DNA of 64,000 nucleotides, taken from the NCBI GenBank assembly GCA_963765295.1, contig CAVXVO010000006.1, positions 186,001 to 250,000 on the forward strand, in the 5' to 3' direction. The notes under the pieces were generated by a model that did not search any database, had not been told where the DNA came from, and saw nothing but the letters and a program-made list of their open reading frames with translations. Within the stretch, counting starts at the first letter, position 1. Each line of letters begins with the position of its first letter. Both the position numbers and the translations under genes were made by a program. The DNA comes from PALSA-612 sp963765295. GTDB lineage: Bacteria; Actinomycetota; Thermoleophilia; Gaiellales; Gaiellaceae. Positions 31,554-40,349 of this stretch are shown here, one piece after another.

Positions 31554-33018
31554 GGCGCCACTCCACGAGCTCGTCGCCCTTCCGCACTCGCACTTGCGTG
31601 ATCTCGCGGCGCTTCGCGACCTCCTGCAGCAGGGTCACGACCGGCGCCCGCCCGGATCCCGCCGCCCGCCTCGGCGGCTCGTCGCCTGGCCTGGAGGCCA
31701 GCATCGCGTCCACCTGCTCCTCCGGCATCGTCAGCCTGAGCAGCAGTTCCTCGTCCGAGATCCGCGTGCCGAAGCGCTCGCGTGCGCCCTCGAGGTGCAG
31801 CGGCTCGAGCTTGCGCAGCTCCTCGGTGCGCGGACGGGAGAGCACGCGCTCGGCCACGTCCGCGTCCACGGGGGCCGCCGGCTCGCCGTAATGGCCGAGG
31901 AAATAGCGCACCGTCTCGTCGGAGACGGTCGACCAGCGCTCGCCGTCGATCACGTTCCGGACGGCCTGCGTGGCCACGAGCTGCGAGACGGGCGTGACGA
32001 TGATCGGATAGCCCATCTCTGCCCGGACGCGGCCCACCTCCTCGAGCACGGCCGCGAAGAGCTCGGGCCGGCGCAATTCCTCCAGCATCCGCCGGGTCGT
32101 CGAGACCATCCCGCCCGCGAGCTGGTGGTGGTAGTAGGTCGCGTCGAACTCCTGCGGCTCCCCCACCGCCAGGCCCCGGTCCCGGGCCAGCTCGCGGAAG
32201 TGCTCCGAGACCGCCGCCACCGCGTCGAGATCAAGCCGGTGGGAGAAGCCCTCGGCCTCGAGGTCGCGGAGCGTCGTCTCGGCCGCCGGGTTGGATGTGC
32301 CGCGCGCGAGCGGCTCGACGGCCGTGTGCAGCACCTCGAACCCGGCCCGCAGGCCCTCCATGTACACGAACGGAGCGAGGCCGATCGTGCAGTGGCTGTG
32401 CAGCTCGACCGTTCGCGCACCCGCCGCACGCAGGAAGTGGGGCGCCAGCTCCCGCACCGCGCTCTGGGTGAGCAGACCGCCCGGATCCTTGAGGTAGAGG
32501 CGATCCATCTCGGCGCAGTCCGCGAGCGCGGCGGCCCGCTCCGCGAAGTACTCGTGCGTGTGCACCTCGCTGACCGAGTAGGTCAGCCCGATCACGATCT
32601 CCTCGACACCTTCCTCTCGCGCCATCCGGGCCAGCCGCCGGAGCCGACCGGGATCGTTCGACGGATCGGCGATCTGGAAGCGCCGGATCCCGTTGCGGAC
32701 GACGCACCGGAACGAGAGGCGCATCACGTCCTCGTCGGCCGGCACCCACGAGATGAAGCGCATGCCCGTCGTGATGAAGCTGAGCGGTGTCGAGGGCATG
32801 GCGGCGCTGACGAGGCGGAACCGCTCCCACGGGTCCTCTCGGTGGAAGCGGACCGAGACCGCCATGTGAGTGCTCGACGAGAAGTCGCAGGCGTGGAAGC
32901 CGACTCGGTCGAGCGTCGGCGCGATCGCGAGCACGTCCGGCGTCGTCATGCCGGTCGCGCTCCACAGGCTCTGGTTGCCGTCGCGCGTCGTCGTGTCGAC
33001 GATGTCGACGACGCTCAT
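31543..33018 (-). CDS. biotin-dependent carboxyltransferase, pyruvate carboxylase/oxaloacetate decarboxylase type
   Basis: A 491-residue HMGL-like TIM-barrel carboxyltransferase with the PYC_OADA C-terminal domain. Motifs: DTTTRDGNQSLW at the N-terminus (catalytic Asp, Arg, Gln), the metal/Lys element LYLKDPGGLL, the metal-binding His pair in ELHSHCTIGLAP, and YYHHQLAGGMVSTTRR, as in pyruvate carboxylase subunit B and the oxaloacetate decarboxylase alpha chain. It lacks an attached biotinyl domain; that is supplied by the adjacent carrier gene, which overlaps by four bases (ATGA). No biotin carboxylase and no Na+-pumping membrane subunit is near, so the direction of the reaction is open. Confidence 0.88.
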   Translation of the reverse strand: MSVVDIVDTTTRDGNQSLWSATGMTTPDVLAIAPTLDRVGFHACDFSSSTHMAVSVRFHREDPWERFRLVSAAMPSTPLSFITTGMRFISWVPADEDVMRLSFRCVVRNGIRRFQIADPSNDPGRLRRLARMAREEGVEEIVIGLTYSVSEVHTHEYFAERAAALADCAEMDRLYLKDPGGLLTQSAVRELAPHFLRAAGARTVELHSHCTIGLAPFVYMEGLRAGFEVLHTAVEPLARGTSNPAAETTLRDLEAEGFSHRLDLDAVAAVSEHFRELARDRGLAVGEPQEFDATYYHHQLAGGMVSTTRRMLEELRRPELFAAVLEEVGRVRAEMGYPIIVTPVSQLVATQAVRNVIDGERWSTVSDETVRYFLGHYGEPAAPVDADVAERVLSRPRTEELRKLEPLHLEGARERFGTRISDEELLLRLTMPEEQVDAMLASRPGDEPPRRAAGSGRAPVVTLLQEVAKRREITQVRVRKGDELVEWRRAP

Positions 33019-33428
33019 TCGTCCGGCCTGACGTGGAAAAGCGGCTCGCCGTACTCGACCGGCTCGGCGTTCGTCGCGACCACCTCGACGATCGTCCCCG
33101 AGACGCCCGCGGGGATCGAGTTCATCATCTTCATCACCTCGATCAGGCAGACGACGGTGTCCGGCTCGACGCGGGCGCCCACGTCCACGAACGGCGTCGC
33201 CCCGGGCGCCTCGGCGCGGTAGAAGGTGCCGAGCATCGGGGCCGAGACGGTAACGACGCCGTCCGGCGACGGCGACGGCACGGCCGCGGCCGGCTCCTCG
33301 AGGGCAGACGTCTCTCCGCGCAGCACGTAGAGCGAGATCTCTCCCGTCTCGACCCTGAGCTCGCGCAGGTCGCCGGACTCGTCGATCAGCCGCAGGATCT
33401 CGCGGACGTCGTCGTCGGTGAGCGGCAT
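33015..33428 (-). CDS. biotin carboxyl carrier protein
   Basis: A 137-residue AccB-like protein. The N-terminal 35 residues resemble AccB (DVREILRLIDESGDLRELRVETGEISLYVLR), then a Pro/Ala linker, then a biotinyl domain with the biotinylated Lys100 in EVMKM. A PMLGTFYRA segment is the typical AccB entry to the domain. It overlaps the carboxyltransferase by four bases and starts one base after the stop of the PEP-synthase-like beta gene. Confidence 0.92.
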   Translation of the reverse strand: MPLTDDDVREILRLIDESGDLRELRVETGEISLYVLRGETSALEEPAAAVPSPSPDGVVTVSAPMLGTFYRAEAPGATPFVDVGARVEPDTVVCLIEVMKMMNSIPAGVSGTIVEVVATNAEPVEYGEPLFHVRPDE

Positions 33429-33429
33429 C

Positions 33430-34452
33430 TCAGGCGCCGGGCGGGGTCTCGTTCGCCGCGCCGAACGTGGTCATCACGAGCGACAACGCGGAGCCGGAGA
33501 GCTTCGGAACCTCCGGCTTCGTGGTCACGGGCCGCGCCTGGAGGACGACGAGGGCCTCCGGCATCGGCGTTCCGCGCGCGATCGCCCACTCGACGTCCTG
33601 ATGCGAGCCGAAATGACGCTCGACCCGGCGGCCGAGGTCGACGAGCGCCGCCAGCTGCGCCTCGTCCAGGCATGGCTCGTCGCGGCGGTCGGCCGGAACC
33701 TCCAGCCGCACGGTGCCGCGACCGGCCGCGTCCGGCACGTACTCGACGTCCTTCGTGCTCACCGTCCGGCGGACGACCTCGCCTGTGATCTTGCTGACGA
33801 GGAAGTCGTCGGGCGTCGTCTCACCGCCGACGACCGCGACGCCGAGCCCCCAGCTCGCGTTCACGGCCACCATGCTCGGATCGCCGCTGACGGGGTTGCA
33901 CGTGAACAGCACGCCCGACACCTCGGCGTCCACCATCCGCTGGACGGTCACGCCCATCGCCTCCTCCTCCGCGCCCAGCCTCCTCCGGTAGTCGATCGCG
34001 CGCGCCGTGTAGAGACTGACCCAGCAGTCGCGCACGGCGTCGCAGACGTGCTCGATCCCACGCACCCAGAGGAAGCTGTCCTGCTGGCCCGCGTGGCTCG
34101 CGTCGTGGCCGTCCTCGCCGAGCGCGCTCGAGCGGACGGCGACGGCGGGCTCGCCCAGCTCCTCGTAGCGCTGCGCGAGCTCTTCCCGAACGCCCTCCGA
34201 CAGCGGCGCAAACCGCATCGCCTCGCCGATGGTCTTCGAGGCGTCGTCCGGGGAGCGGGAGAGCGCCGCGGCGATCGTCCCTTCCAGCCCGGTGGCGCGG
34301 ACGAACTCGCGGTAGGTCGCCGCGCTGAGAGCGAACCCCGTCGGGACGGGGATCCCGGCCGCGAGCAGCTCCCCCAGGTTGGCGCTCTTCCCGCCGAAGT
34401 CCCCGGCGTCCGTCCGCCGCAGGTCCGCGAGCGAGCGGGTGTACTGTGTCAC
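33430..34452 (-). CDS. PEP-synthase N-terminal (ATP-binding) subunit, phenylphosphate-synthase-beta-like
   Basis: A 340-residue protein equal to the ATP-binding PPDK_N domain of phosphoenolpyruvate synthase, without the swivelling and PEP/pyruvate domains. Motifs include GGKSANLGELLAAGIPVPTGFAL at the N-terminus, VAVRSSALGEDG, the long AGQQDSFLWVRG segment and LQARPVTT at the end, all standard for the nucleotidyl half. The GTG overlaps the stop of the alpha gene (GTGA). Together the two genes match the split layout of phenylphosphate synthase (40 kDa plus 70 kDa). The substrate phosphorylated here is unknown. Confidence 0.82.
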   Translation of the reverse strand: MTQYTRSLADLRRTDAGDFGGKSANLGELLAAGIPVPTGFALSAATYREFVRATGLEGTIAAALSRSPDDASKTIGEAMRFAPLSEGVREELAQRYEELGEPAVAVRSSALGEDGHDASHAGQQDSFLWVRGIEHVCDAVRDCWVSLYTARAIDYRRRLGAEEEAMGVTVQRMVDAEVSGVLFTCNPVSGDPSMVAVNASWGLGVAVVGGETTPDDFLVSKITGEVVRRTVSTKDVEYVPDAAGRGTVRLEVPADRRDEPCLDEAQLAALVDLGRRVERHFGSHQDVEWAIARGTPMPEALVVLQARPVTTKPEVPKLSGSALSLVMTTFGAANETPPGA

Positions 34453-36278
34453 GCGTCGAGGATCGTCACGACGCCGGTCGAGCCGTCGACACGGATCGCC
34501 TGACCCGTCTTGATCTCCGCGGTCGCCCGACCCGTGCCGACCACCGCCGGCAGCCCGTACTCGCGGCAGACGATCGCGGCGTGCGACATGACGCCGCCGA
34601 TGTCCGTCACGACGGCCCGGATCTTCGGGAAGATCGGCGCCCACGCCGGCGAGGTGATCGGGCAGACGAGGATGTCGCCGTCGCGCACGTCGGCGATCTC
34701 CTCGACGCCGACCACGACCCGCGCCGGCCCCTCGACTACCCCCGGCGACGCAGCGGCGCCCGTGAGGCGAGATGCGTCGGCGTCTGCGCTCGACCACTGC
34801 CGGACACGCTCCGTAGTGACGCCCCAGAGCATGATCACCATCGGGTCCGTGATCGACTCGGGCGTAACGCCGATCGCGGGTGGCGGCGCCCAGCCGGCAA
34901 GCCGCTCGAGGAGCTCCTTGCGCCGCGCGACGATGGGCGGCCAGTGCGCCGGGCCGAGCGGCTGTCCGCCGGTCGCCCAGGTCAGGAGCAGCTCGTCGAG
35001 CGCGGTCGAGACCTCGTGGCGCGACAAGTGGAAGAGATCCTCGCGGTCCTCCAGGAAGCCGTGCTTTGCGAGCAGCACGCCGAACTCGCGCAGCTTGTTC
35101 CACCAGCGCGTCAGGAACCAGTAGTCGCAGTAGAACTTGTGCTCCTCGACGTAGGGGAAGACCGTGCGCGAGAGCCCGAGCAGCTCGGTGAACGTCGCGC
35201 GCGCGTCCTCGTCGAGGAGGGCGCCGTACTCCTCCGCGAGCCGGTCGCGCTCGCGGGTGATCTCCTCGGTCGGCCGCTCGACGAGCTCACCCGCCTGCAG
35301 CGCCTGGACATGGCCGGCCACGGATGCGTAGGGGATGCTCGGGTCGTCGTACCAGCTCCCGTAGAAGTGGTAGAGCCCGTCGCCCGTCGCCATGTTGAAC
35401 CAGGGGTCCTTGATCTCCTCGAGCGCCTCGAGCCAGCGCCGGCCCGCCTCGCTCTGCTCCAGCTCGGCGTCGATCTCGGACGGCGAGCGGCCGTCCTCGA
35501 AGGCGCCGTCGACGCCGCTGTCGATCGCGAGTTGCGCGAGGCGGCGAAGCTCCGCGCCCGGCCGCCAGAGGAGCACGTCGATGCCGGCGACCATCTGCGC
35601 GATGTGCTGGTCGGGGATGTCGGGCAGGACGCTCTTGCAGAACTCGGAGAACGTGGCGTAGGCGCCGTAGCCGAGGAGCAGGAACTCGAAGTGGTGCTGC
35701 CACATCAGGTCGCCGCAGCGCAGCGTGCGCGCGTAGGCGTCGAGCACCTCGTAGAACGCCGTGTTGCGGTCGTCGTCGAACATCACCTCGTCGGGCTCGT
35801 ACTCGGGCAGGTCGGGCACGCGGAGGTCGGTGATCTCGGCGATCAGCGCTTCCATCTTCTGCTTCCACTTCGCGTACAGCTCGTCCCAGTTCTCGTAGTA
35901 GTACGCGGCCCGCCGCTGGAAGAACTCGGCGCGCTCCGCCACCTTCGCGGGATCGGTGACCGGGTTGCCGGAGATATAGACGTAGCCGTTGACGATGCGG
36001 TAGTCGATGCCCATCGCCGGCGGCACCGCGAAGACGCGGTTCTGCCACGACCCGACCGCCTGGTAAGGCGCGTCGATGCACGCGACGTCGAACGCAGGCA
36101 TCGGCACCGGGAAGTGCATCGAGTTCCAGAACCAGAACCGGCCCTCGTCCACGTCCCGCCGGGCCTCGGCGAAGAGCGCGTAGTACGGGTACATCTCCTC
36201 CCACCCCTCGCAGCCGGGCGGAGTCGCGATCTCGTACGGACTCGGGAAGGCCGAGCTCGTGTGTACCGGCGCGGACAC
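34449..36278 (-). CDS. PEP-utilizing swivelling subunit, phenylphosphate-synthase-alpha-like
   Basis: A 609-residue protein. Residues 1-500 form the large domain of unknown detailed function found in phenylphosphate-synthase-alpha-type proteins (ATPPGCEGWEEMYPYY near the start, many aromatic residues). The C-terminus is the phosphohistidine domain: SPGVVEGPARVV, then TDIGGVMSHAAIVCREYG with the phospho-acceptor His566, and GLPAVVGTGRAT. In Thauera phenylphosphate synthase the phosphorylated residue is His569 of a 70-kDa subunit, strikingly similar. It is the first gene of an operon that continues with the ATP-binding subunit, a biotin carrier and a carboxyltransferase. GTG 36278 lies ten bases after TATCAT. 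Confidence 0.82.
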   Translation of the reverse strand: MSAPVHTSSAFPSPYEIATPPGCEGWEEMYPYYALFAEARRDVDEGRFWFWNSMHFPVPMPAFDVACIDAPYQAVGSWQNRVFAVPPAMGIDYRIVNGYVYISGNPVTDPAKVAERAEFFQRRAAYYYENWDELYAKWKQKMEALIAEITDLRVPDLPEYEPDEVMFDDDRNTAFYEVLDAYARTLRCGDLMWQHHFEFLLLGYGAYATFSEFCKSVLPDIPDQHIAQMVAGIDVLLWRPGAELRRLAQLAIDSGVDGAFEDGRSPSEIDAELEQSEAGRRWLEALEEIKDPWFNMATGDGLYHFYGSWYDDPSIPYASVAGHVQALQAGELVERPTEEITRERDRLAEEYGALLDEDARATFTELLGLSRTVFPYVEEHKFYCDYWFLTRWWNKLREFGVLLAKHGFLEDREDLFHLSRHEVSTALDELLLTWATGGQPLGPAHWPPIVARRKELLERLAGWAPPPAIGVTPESITDPMVIMLWGVTTERVRQWSSADADASRLTGAAASPGVVEGPARVVVGVEEIADVRDGDILVCPITSPAWAPIFPKIRAVVTDIGGVMSHAAIVCREYGLPAVVGTGRATAEIKTGQAIRVDGSTGVVTILDA

Positions 36279-36288
36279 GACAGACCTG

Positions 36289-36298
36289 ATGATATTCG
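36289..36298. promoter_or_regulatory. overlapping divergent -10 boxes
   Basis: Minus strand TATCAT (36294-36289) lies ten bases before GTG 36278; plus strand TATTCG (36293-36298) is seven bases before ATG 36306. The two hexamers overlap by two bases, so transcription in the two directions should compete. Confidence 0.45.
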
Positions 36299-36305
36299 CG
36301 TTTCG

Positions 36306-37238
36306 ATGCGCGCCATACGCCAGCAGGCACTCGGCGGCCCGGAGGTACTCGAGCTCGTCGACGTCCCCCGGCCCGAGCCGGCGCCCACGGAGGTGCTCGT
36401 TCGCGTCGCGGCGGCGGGCGTCAACCCGGTCGACTGGAAGACGCGGATCCGCGGCGGCTTCCTCGGCTCGCCGCCGTTCACGGTCGGTTGGGACGTGGCG
36501 GGCGTCGTCGAGGAGGTCGGGCGCGGCGTGACGCGCTTCGAGCGCGGCGACCGGGTCTTCGGCATGCCGCGCTTTCCGCGCGAGGCGGCAGCCTACGCCG
36601 AGGAGGTCACGTCGCCGTCACGGCAGCTCGCGCGGACTCCGGAGGAGATCGGAGACGTCGAGGCGGCGGCGCTGCCGCTCGCCGGGCTGACTGCCTGGCA
36701 GGCGCTCGTCGACACTGCCGACGTCGGGCCCGGCTCGCGCGTGCTGATCCTCGCCGCTGCAGGCGGCGTCGGGCACCTGGCCGTGCAGATCGCCAAGGCG
36801 CGCGGCGCGTACGTGATCGGAACGGCGCGCGCGGCCAAGCACGCGTTCCTGGCCGAGCTCGGCGCGGACGACGCGGTCGACTACACGAGCGAGCGCGTCG
36901 AGGACCGCGTCCACGACGTCGACGTCGTGCTCGACCTCGTCGGCGACGAGTCGAGCGGCGGGGCGCTCGCCACCTTGCGCGACGGCGGGCTGTTCATCGC
37001 CGTCCCGTCGGGCGCTGGGCTGGACGCGCTGCGCGAGGCCGCCGGCGAGCGCGTCCGCGTCACGGGCATCCTCGTCGAGCCCGACCGTCAGGGGATGGAG
37101 GCGCTGGCCGACCTCGCGGCGACTGGTGCGCTTCGCGCGCACGTCGAGCGCACGTTCCCGCTCGCGGAGGCCGCGAAGGCGCACGAGCTCGGGGAGACCG
37201 GGCGCACGCAGGGCAAGCTCGTACTGACCCTCCCGTGA
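36306..37238 (+). CDS. NADP-dependent quinone oxidoreductase-like, MDR family
   Basis: A 310-residue zinc-free medium-chain dehydrogenase. The GroES-like N-terminal domain begins MRAIRQQALGGPEVLEL; AAGVNPVDWKTR and the GWDVAGVVEEVG block are typical of quinone oxidoreductases, followed by the Rossmann motif AAAGGVGHLAVQIAKARGA. It reduces quinones or alpha,beta-unsaturated carbonyls with NADPH. The leaderless start (TATTCG seven bases upstream) favours ATG 36306. The upstream open frame is antisense to the PEP-synthase-like gene. Confidence 0.9.
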   Translation: MRAIRQQALGGPEVLELVDVPRPEPAPTEVLVRVAAAGVNPVDWKTRIRGGFLGSPPFTVGWDVAGVVEEVGRGVTRFERGDRVFGMPRFPREAAAYAEEVTSPSRQLARTPEEIGDVEAAALPLAGLTAWQALVDTADVGPGSRVLILAAAGGVGHLAVQIAKARGAYVIGTARAAKHAFLAELGADDAVDYTSERVEDRVHDVDVVLDLVGDESSGGALATLRDGGLFIAVPSGAGLDALREAAGERVRVTGILVEPDRQGMEALADLAATGALRAHVERTFPLAEAAKAHELGETGRTQGKLVLTLP

Positions 37239-37240
37239 GA

Positions 37241-37246
37241 TAATCG
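37241..37246 (+). promoter_or_regulatory. -10 box TAATCG for the hydrolase gene
   Basis: TAATCG followed by seven bases and ATG 37254; a leaderless promoter in the 15-base gap after the oxidoreductase. Confidence 0.45.
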
Positions 37247-37253
37247 CGCCACG

Positions 37254-37979
37254 ATGGCCCGCTTCGTCCTCGTCCACGGTGCGTTCGGCGGTGCCTGGAC
37301 GTGGGAGCCGATCGTGGAACAGCTCGAGGCGCTCGGCCACACGGTCGAGACGTTCGACCTCCCCGGCGGCGGCGAGGACCGGACGCCGGTCGAGGAGATC
37401 ACGCTCGCCGCGTGCGCCGACCGGGTCTGCTCGGTGCTGGCCCAGCGGCCCGAGCCGGCCGTGCTCGTCGGCTACAGCATGGGCGGCGTGGTCGTGACGC
37501 AGGCAGCCGCGAACTGCCCGGAGCGAGTCGCGTCGCTGATCTTCGTCGCCTCTTTCATGCCCTCGAACGGCCAGAGCCTGGTCGACCTGAGCCGGCTGCC
37601 CGAGGGCGAGGGCGACATGATCCAGGCGAACATCGTCATCGAGGGCGACCCGCCGCTGGCCACGCTCCCCGACGACGCGACCGCCGCTGCGATCTACAAC
37701 TGCTGCACGCAGGAGCAGGTGGAGTGGGCCGCAACGCGGCGGCGCCCGCAGGCGGTCGCGGTCTTCGCCACACCCGTGGCGGCCGACGACGCCGTGCTGG
37801 CGAAGATCCCGCGTTCCTACATCCTCACCGAGCAGGACCGTTGCATCATGCCCGCCCTCCAGCGGCGCATGATCGCCGAGCACCCGTGCACGAGCGTGGT
37901 CGAGCTCGACACCGACCACGCCCCGCACCTGTCCAGGACGGACGAGCTCGTCGCCGCCCTGGACGAGCTCGCCGGCTGA
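37254..37979 (+). CDS. alpha/beta hydrolase, plant-esterase (methylesterase/HNL) group
   Basis: A 241-residue hydrolase. Oxyanion-hole region FVLVHGAFGGAWTWEP, nucleophile elbow GYSMGG (Ser near 76), SFMPSNGQS cap segment and catalytic Asp/His in the final TEQDRCIMP and DTDHAPHLS. The pattern is that of the salicylate-methylesterase/hydroxynitrile-lyase-like bacterial esterases. The natural ester is unknown; hydrolysis of a methyl or aromatic ester would fit the nearby aromatic catabolism genes. Confidence 0.88.
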   Translation: MARFVLVHGAFGGAWTWEPIVEQLEALGHTVETFDLPGGGEDRTPVEEITLAACADRVCSVLAQRPEPAVLVGYSMGGVVVTQAAANCPERVASLIFVASFMPSNGQSLVDLSRLPEGEGDMIQANIVIEGDPPLATLPDDATAAAIYNCCTQEQVEWAATRRRPQAVAVFATPVAADDAVLAKIPRSYILTEQDRCIMPALQRRMIAEHPCTSVVELDTDHAPHLSRTDELVAALDELAG

Positions 37980-38007
37980 GCCGGGCCGAGGGCGAGCCGC
38001 CCGTGCC

Positions 38008-40224
38008 TCAGCAGGGGCGGTTCGTGAGCGCCGACTCGATCGGCCCGACGCGCGCTCCGGCCGGCCGCGCGGCTCCGACGGCGAAGGAAAGCGGTGCTCC
38101 GGGGATGCGCGCCGAACTGGTGCTCGTGAGCGTGACGTCGGCATGGGAGCGTGCCGGCACGCAGACGTCGATCGTCTCCGTCTCCGCCGAGCCGGCCGCG
38201 AGTCGCCCCGCGCGCCGTTCGGTGCCGCCCTCGATCGCATAGCGGGCGGGCGCCCCCGGCGGTGCGTCGAGCGTGATGTCGACGTGCACGAGCTCGGCCC
38301 GGTCGAGTCGGGAGAAGAGCCTGAGCGTCGCGGGCCTGTCAGGACGCTGCCAGCCGTCGACGTCGAGGCCGCGCGTCATCCAGTCGACCCGGTAGGGACG
38401 CTCCGCGAGGATCACGCGCAGGCCGAGGTTCTCAGCGTGGCGAGCGCCCGCGAGCCGGAAGCGCGCGTCGCTCGGCGAGAAGACGACGAACGGCGGCGCG
38501 TTCGCCGTGCCAGGCACGGCACCCGTCGACCAGCTCGGGCGGAGCGGGCGGTTCGGAAACGGCGCGTACGAGAAGTCCTGATTCGAGGCGACGAGCGTCT
38601 CCCCGACCGTGCGGTTCCAGAACTCGACGTCCCACCACAGCAGCGCGTCGAGGGCGAACTGCGACGAGTTCGGGAACGGGATCATGGCCGCGCGGCCGTC
38701 GCCCGGCAGCACGGTGTCGACCCAGTTCAGCACGCGGCCGGGCGGGCCGGTGAACGCCCGTCCGCTCGACGAGTTCCCGGCGGCGACGGCGTCGATCTCC
38801 TTGCGCGTGGCCAGCACGGTGAAGGCCAGGAGGAGCACGACCACGGCCACTCCGAGCACGCGTCGCGGGACGACGACGAGGGCGGCGACGACCACGAGCC
38901 CGAGCAGACCGCCGGCGAGCGCGACGAAGGCGGCGGTGCTGAGGGAGCCCGACTGGTCGGCGAGCGTCCCGTTGAGGATGCGCTCCGGCGAGTCGACCCA
39001 GAAGGCGGTCGAGGTCGGGAAGTCGAGCCAGCGTACGGTGACGACGAAGAACACGGTCGTGGCCGCCGTCCCGACCAGGAGCGGCCGCGACGGGCGGACG
39101 CGCAGCGCCGCTGCCGTACCGGCGAGGAGGAGTGGTACGACGTAGAAGAGATACCGGTCGCGGACGATCTGGCCGCCGAAGCGCAGGTCGAAGGACGCCG
39201 TCTCGACCGTGAGCGCCACGATCGTGAGCAGGCTGAAGACGGCGAAGGAGAACTGCTCGCGCTCGCGAGGTCGCGCCGCGGCCGCCAGCATCCAGCCGCC
39301 GCCGAGGAGAAGGGGCACGACGCCACAGCCGACGGCGACGGCGTCGAGGTGCGTCGCCGCCTCCCGCCAGACGCCCGACGGGAGGATCGATCCGTGCAAC
39401 GTCGTCGAGTAGACGCCGAGGGCGTCGCCGAGAGAGCCGGCGATCGCGACGCCGAGCGCGATCCCGCCGGCGGCCAGGTACGCGACCGTCAGCACGCGAT
39501 GCTGCCTCACTGACGCCGAGCCCGCCTCCAGGAGCCGGTGTCGCGCCGGACGAGGCCTGGGGGCGGCGAAGAGGGAGTCGGCGAGGATCGCGATCGGGAG
39601 CACGACGGCGAGCACGACGAACTGTGTCCGCGCCAGCACGGCGAGCACGAGCCCGAGGACGGCGAGGACGTCTGCTTGCCGGCCCGGCCGGCGAATCGCG
39701 TGCAGGCAGGCGAGCACCGCCCACAGGAAGGCCGGATAGGCGGCGGGCTCCGTCATCAGCACGCCCGTGAGCACGATCCACGGCACGGTCACGGACAGCA
39801 GCGCAACGGCCAGCGCCGCCGGGCGGCCGACGAGCTGCCGGGCGATCAGGTACGCCGGGATGCAGGCGCTTGCCATCAGCGGCGCGTTGAAGACGTGCGC
39901 GGCGTGGAAGGCGGTCGGGAAGTCGAAGCCTGCGAAGAAGGGCGCGATCAGGAGCGGGTAGAGCTGGTTGAGGACGCCGACGACGTGGTCGTGCACCCGC
40001 GGGACCGGCGACCCGGTGTCGGCCACGGAGACGGCGAGCTTGGTGTAGAGCATCTCGTCCGTCATCACGGCCCAGTCGCGGACGCGGCCGCTGAAGTCGG
40101 CCGCGAGCCAGGCGGCCACGCCGCCCCAGACCGCGAGGAGGCCGAGCGCGGCCGTGACGCGCGGATGCTGCCGCACGACGGCGGTCACGCGGGCCCCGCG
40201 GCTCGACCCGCCCATGGTGCTCAT
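38008..40224 (-). CDS. large polytopic membrane protein, GT-C glycosyltransferase-like
   Basis: A 738-residue protein with 11-13 transmembrane helices in the first two thirds and a C-terminal soluble domain of some 230 residues facing outside. The first external loop carries an acidic pair (DWAVMTDEMLYTKLA), as in GT-C enzymes of the ArnT/PMT class, which use lipid-linked sugars. A GCGVVPLLLGGGWML helix and ETASFDLRFGGQIVRDRYLFYVVPLL follow. The exact acceptor is unknown. It is transcribed alone on the minus strand; a TAGGAT box (40254-40249) lies upstream of ATG 40224. Confidence 0.7.
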   Translation of the reverse strand: MSTMGGSSRGARVTAVVRQHPRVTAALGLLAVWGGVAAWLAADFSGRVRDWAVMTDEMLYTKLAVSVADTGSPVPRVHDHVVGVLNQLYPLLIAPFFAGFDFPTAFHAAHVFNAPLMASACIPAYLIARQLVGRPAALAVALLSVTVPWIVLTGVLMTEPAAYPAFLWAVLACLHAIRRPGRQADVLAVLGLVLAVLARTQFVVLAVVLPIAILADSLFAAPRPRPARHRLLEAGSASVRQHRVLTVAYLAAGGIALGVAIAGSLGDALGVYSTTLHGSILPSGVWREAATHLDAVAVGCGVVPLLLGGGWMLAAAARPREREQFSFAVFSLLTIVALTVETASFDLRFGGQIVRDRYLFYVVPLLLAGTAAALRVRPSRPLLVGTAATTVFFVVTVRWLDFPTSTAFWVDSPERILNGTLADQSGSLSTAAFVALAGGLLGLVVVAALVVVPRRVLGVAVVVLLLAFTVLATRKEIDAVAAGNSSSGRAFTGPPGRVLNWVDTVLPGDGRAAMIPFPNSSQFALDALLWWDVEFWNRTVGETLVASNQDFSYAPFPNRPLRPSWSTGAVPGTANAPPFVVFSPSDARFRLAGARHAENLGLRVILAERPYRVDWMTRGLDVDGWQRPDRPATLRLFSRLDRAELVHVDITLDAPPGAPARYAIEGGTERRAGRLAAGSAETETIDVCVPARSHADVTLTSTSSARIPGAPLSFAVGAARPAGARVGPIESALTNRPC

Positions 40225-40349
40225 CGACCGGATGCCTCGATGGTCGCGATCCTACGGCCTCCGGCGCCGCCGGCGGGAGCGCGGACGGCCGCCGAGGTGC
40301 CGCACGCCTCGGCGCGCGGCACCTCGCGGCGCTGACTACGTCGCGGTGC

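Noticed and set aside
33430..36278. Firm assignment as phenylphosphate synthase for anaerobic phenol degradation
   Set aside because: No phenylphosphate carboxylase (UbiD-like) genes are present and the neighbours are biotin enzymes; only similarity of layout is claimed.
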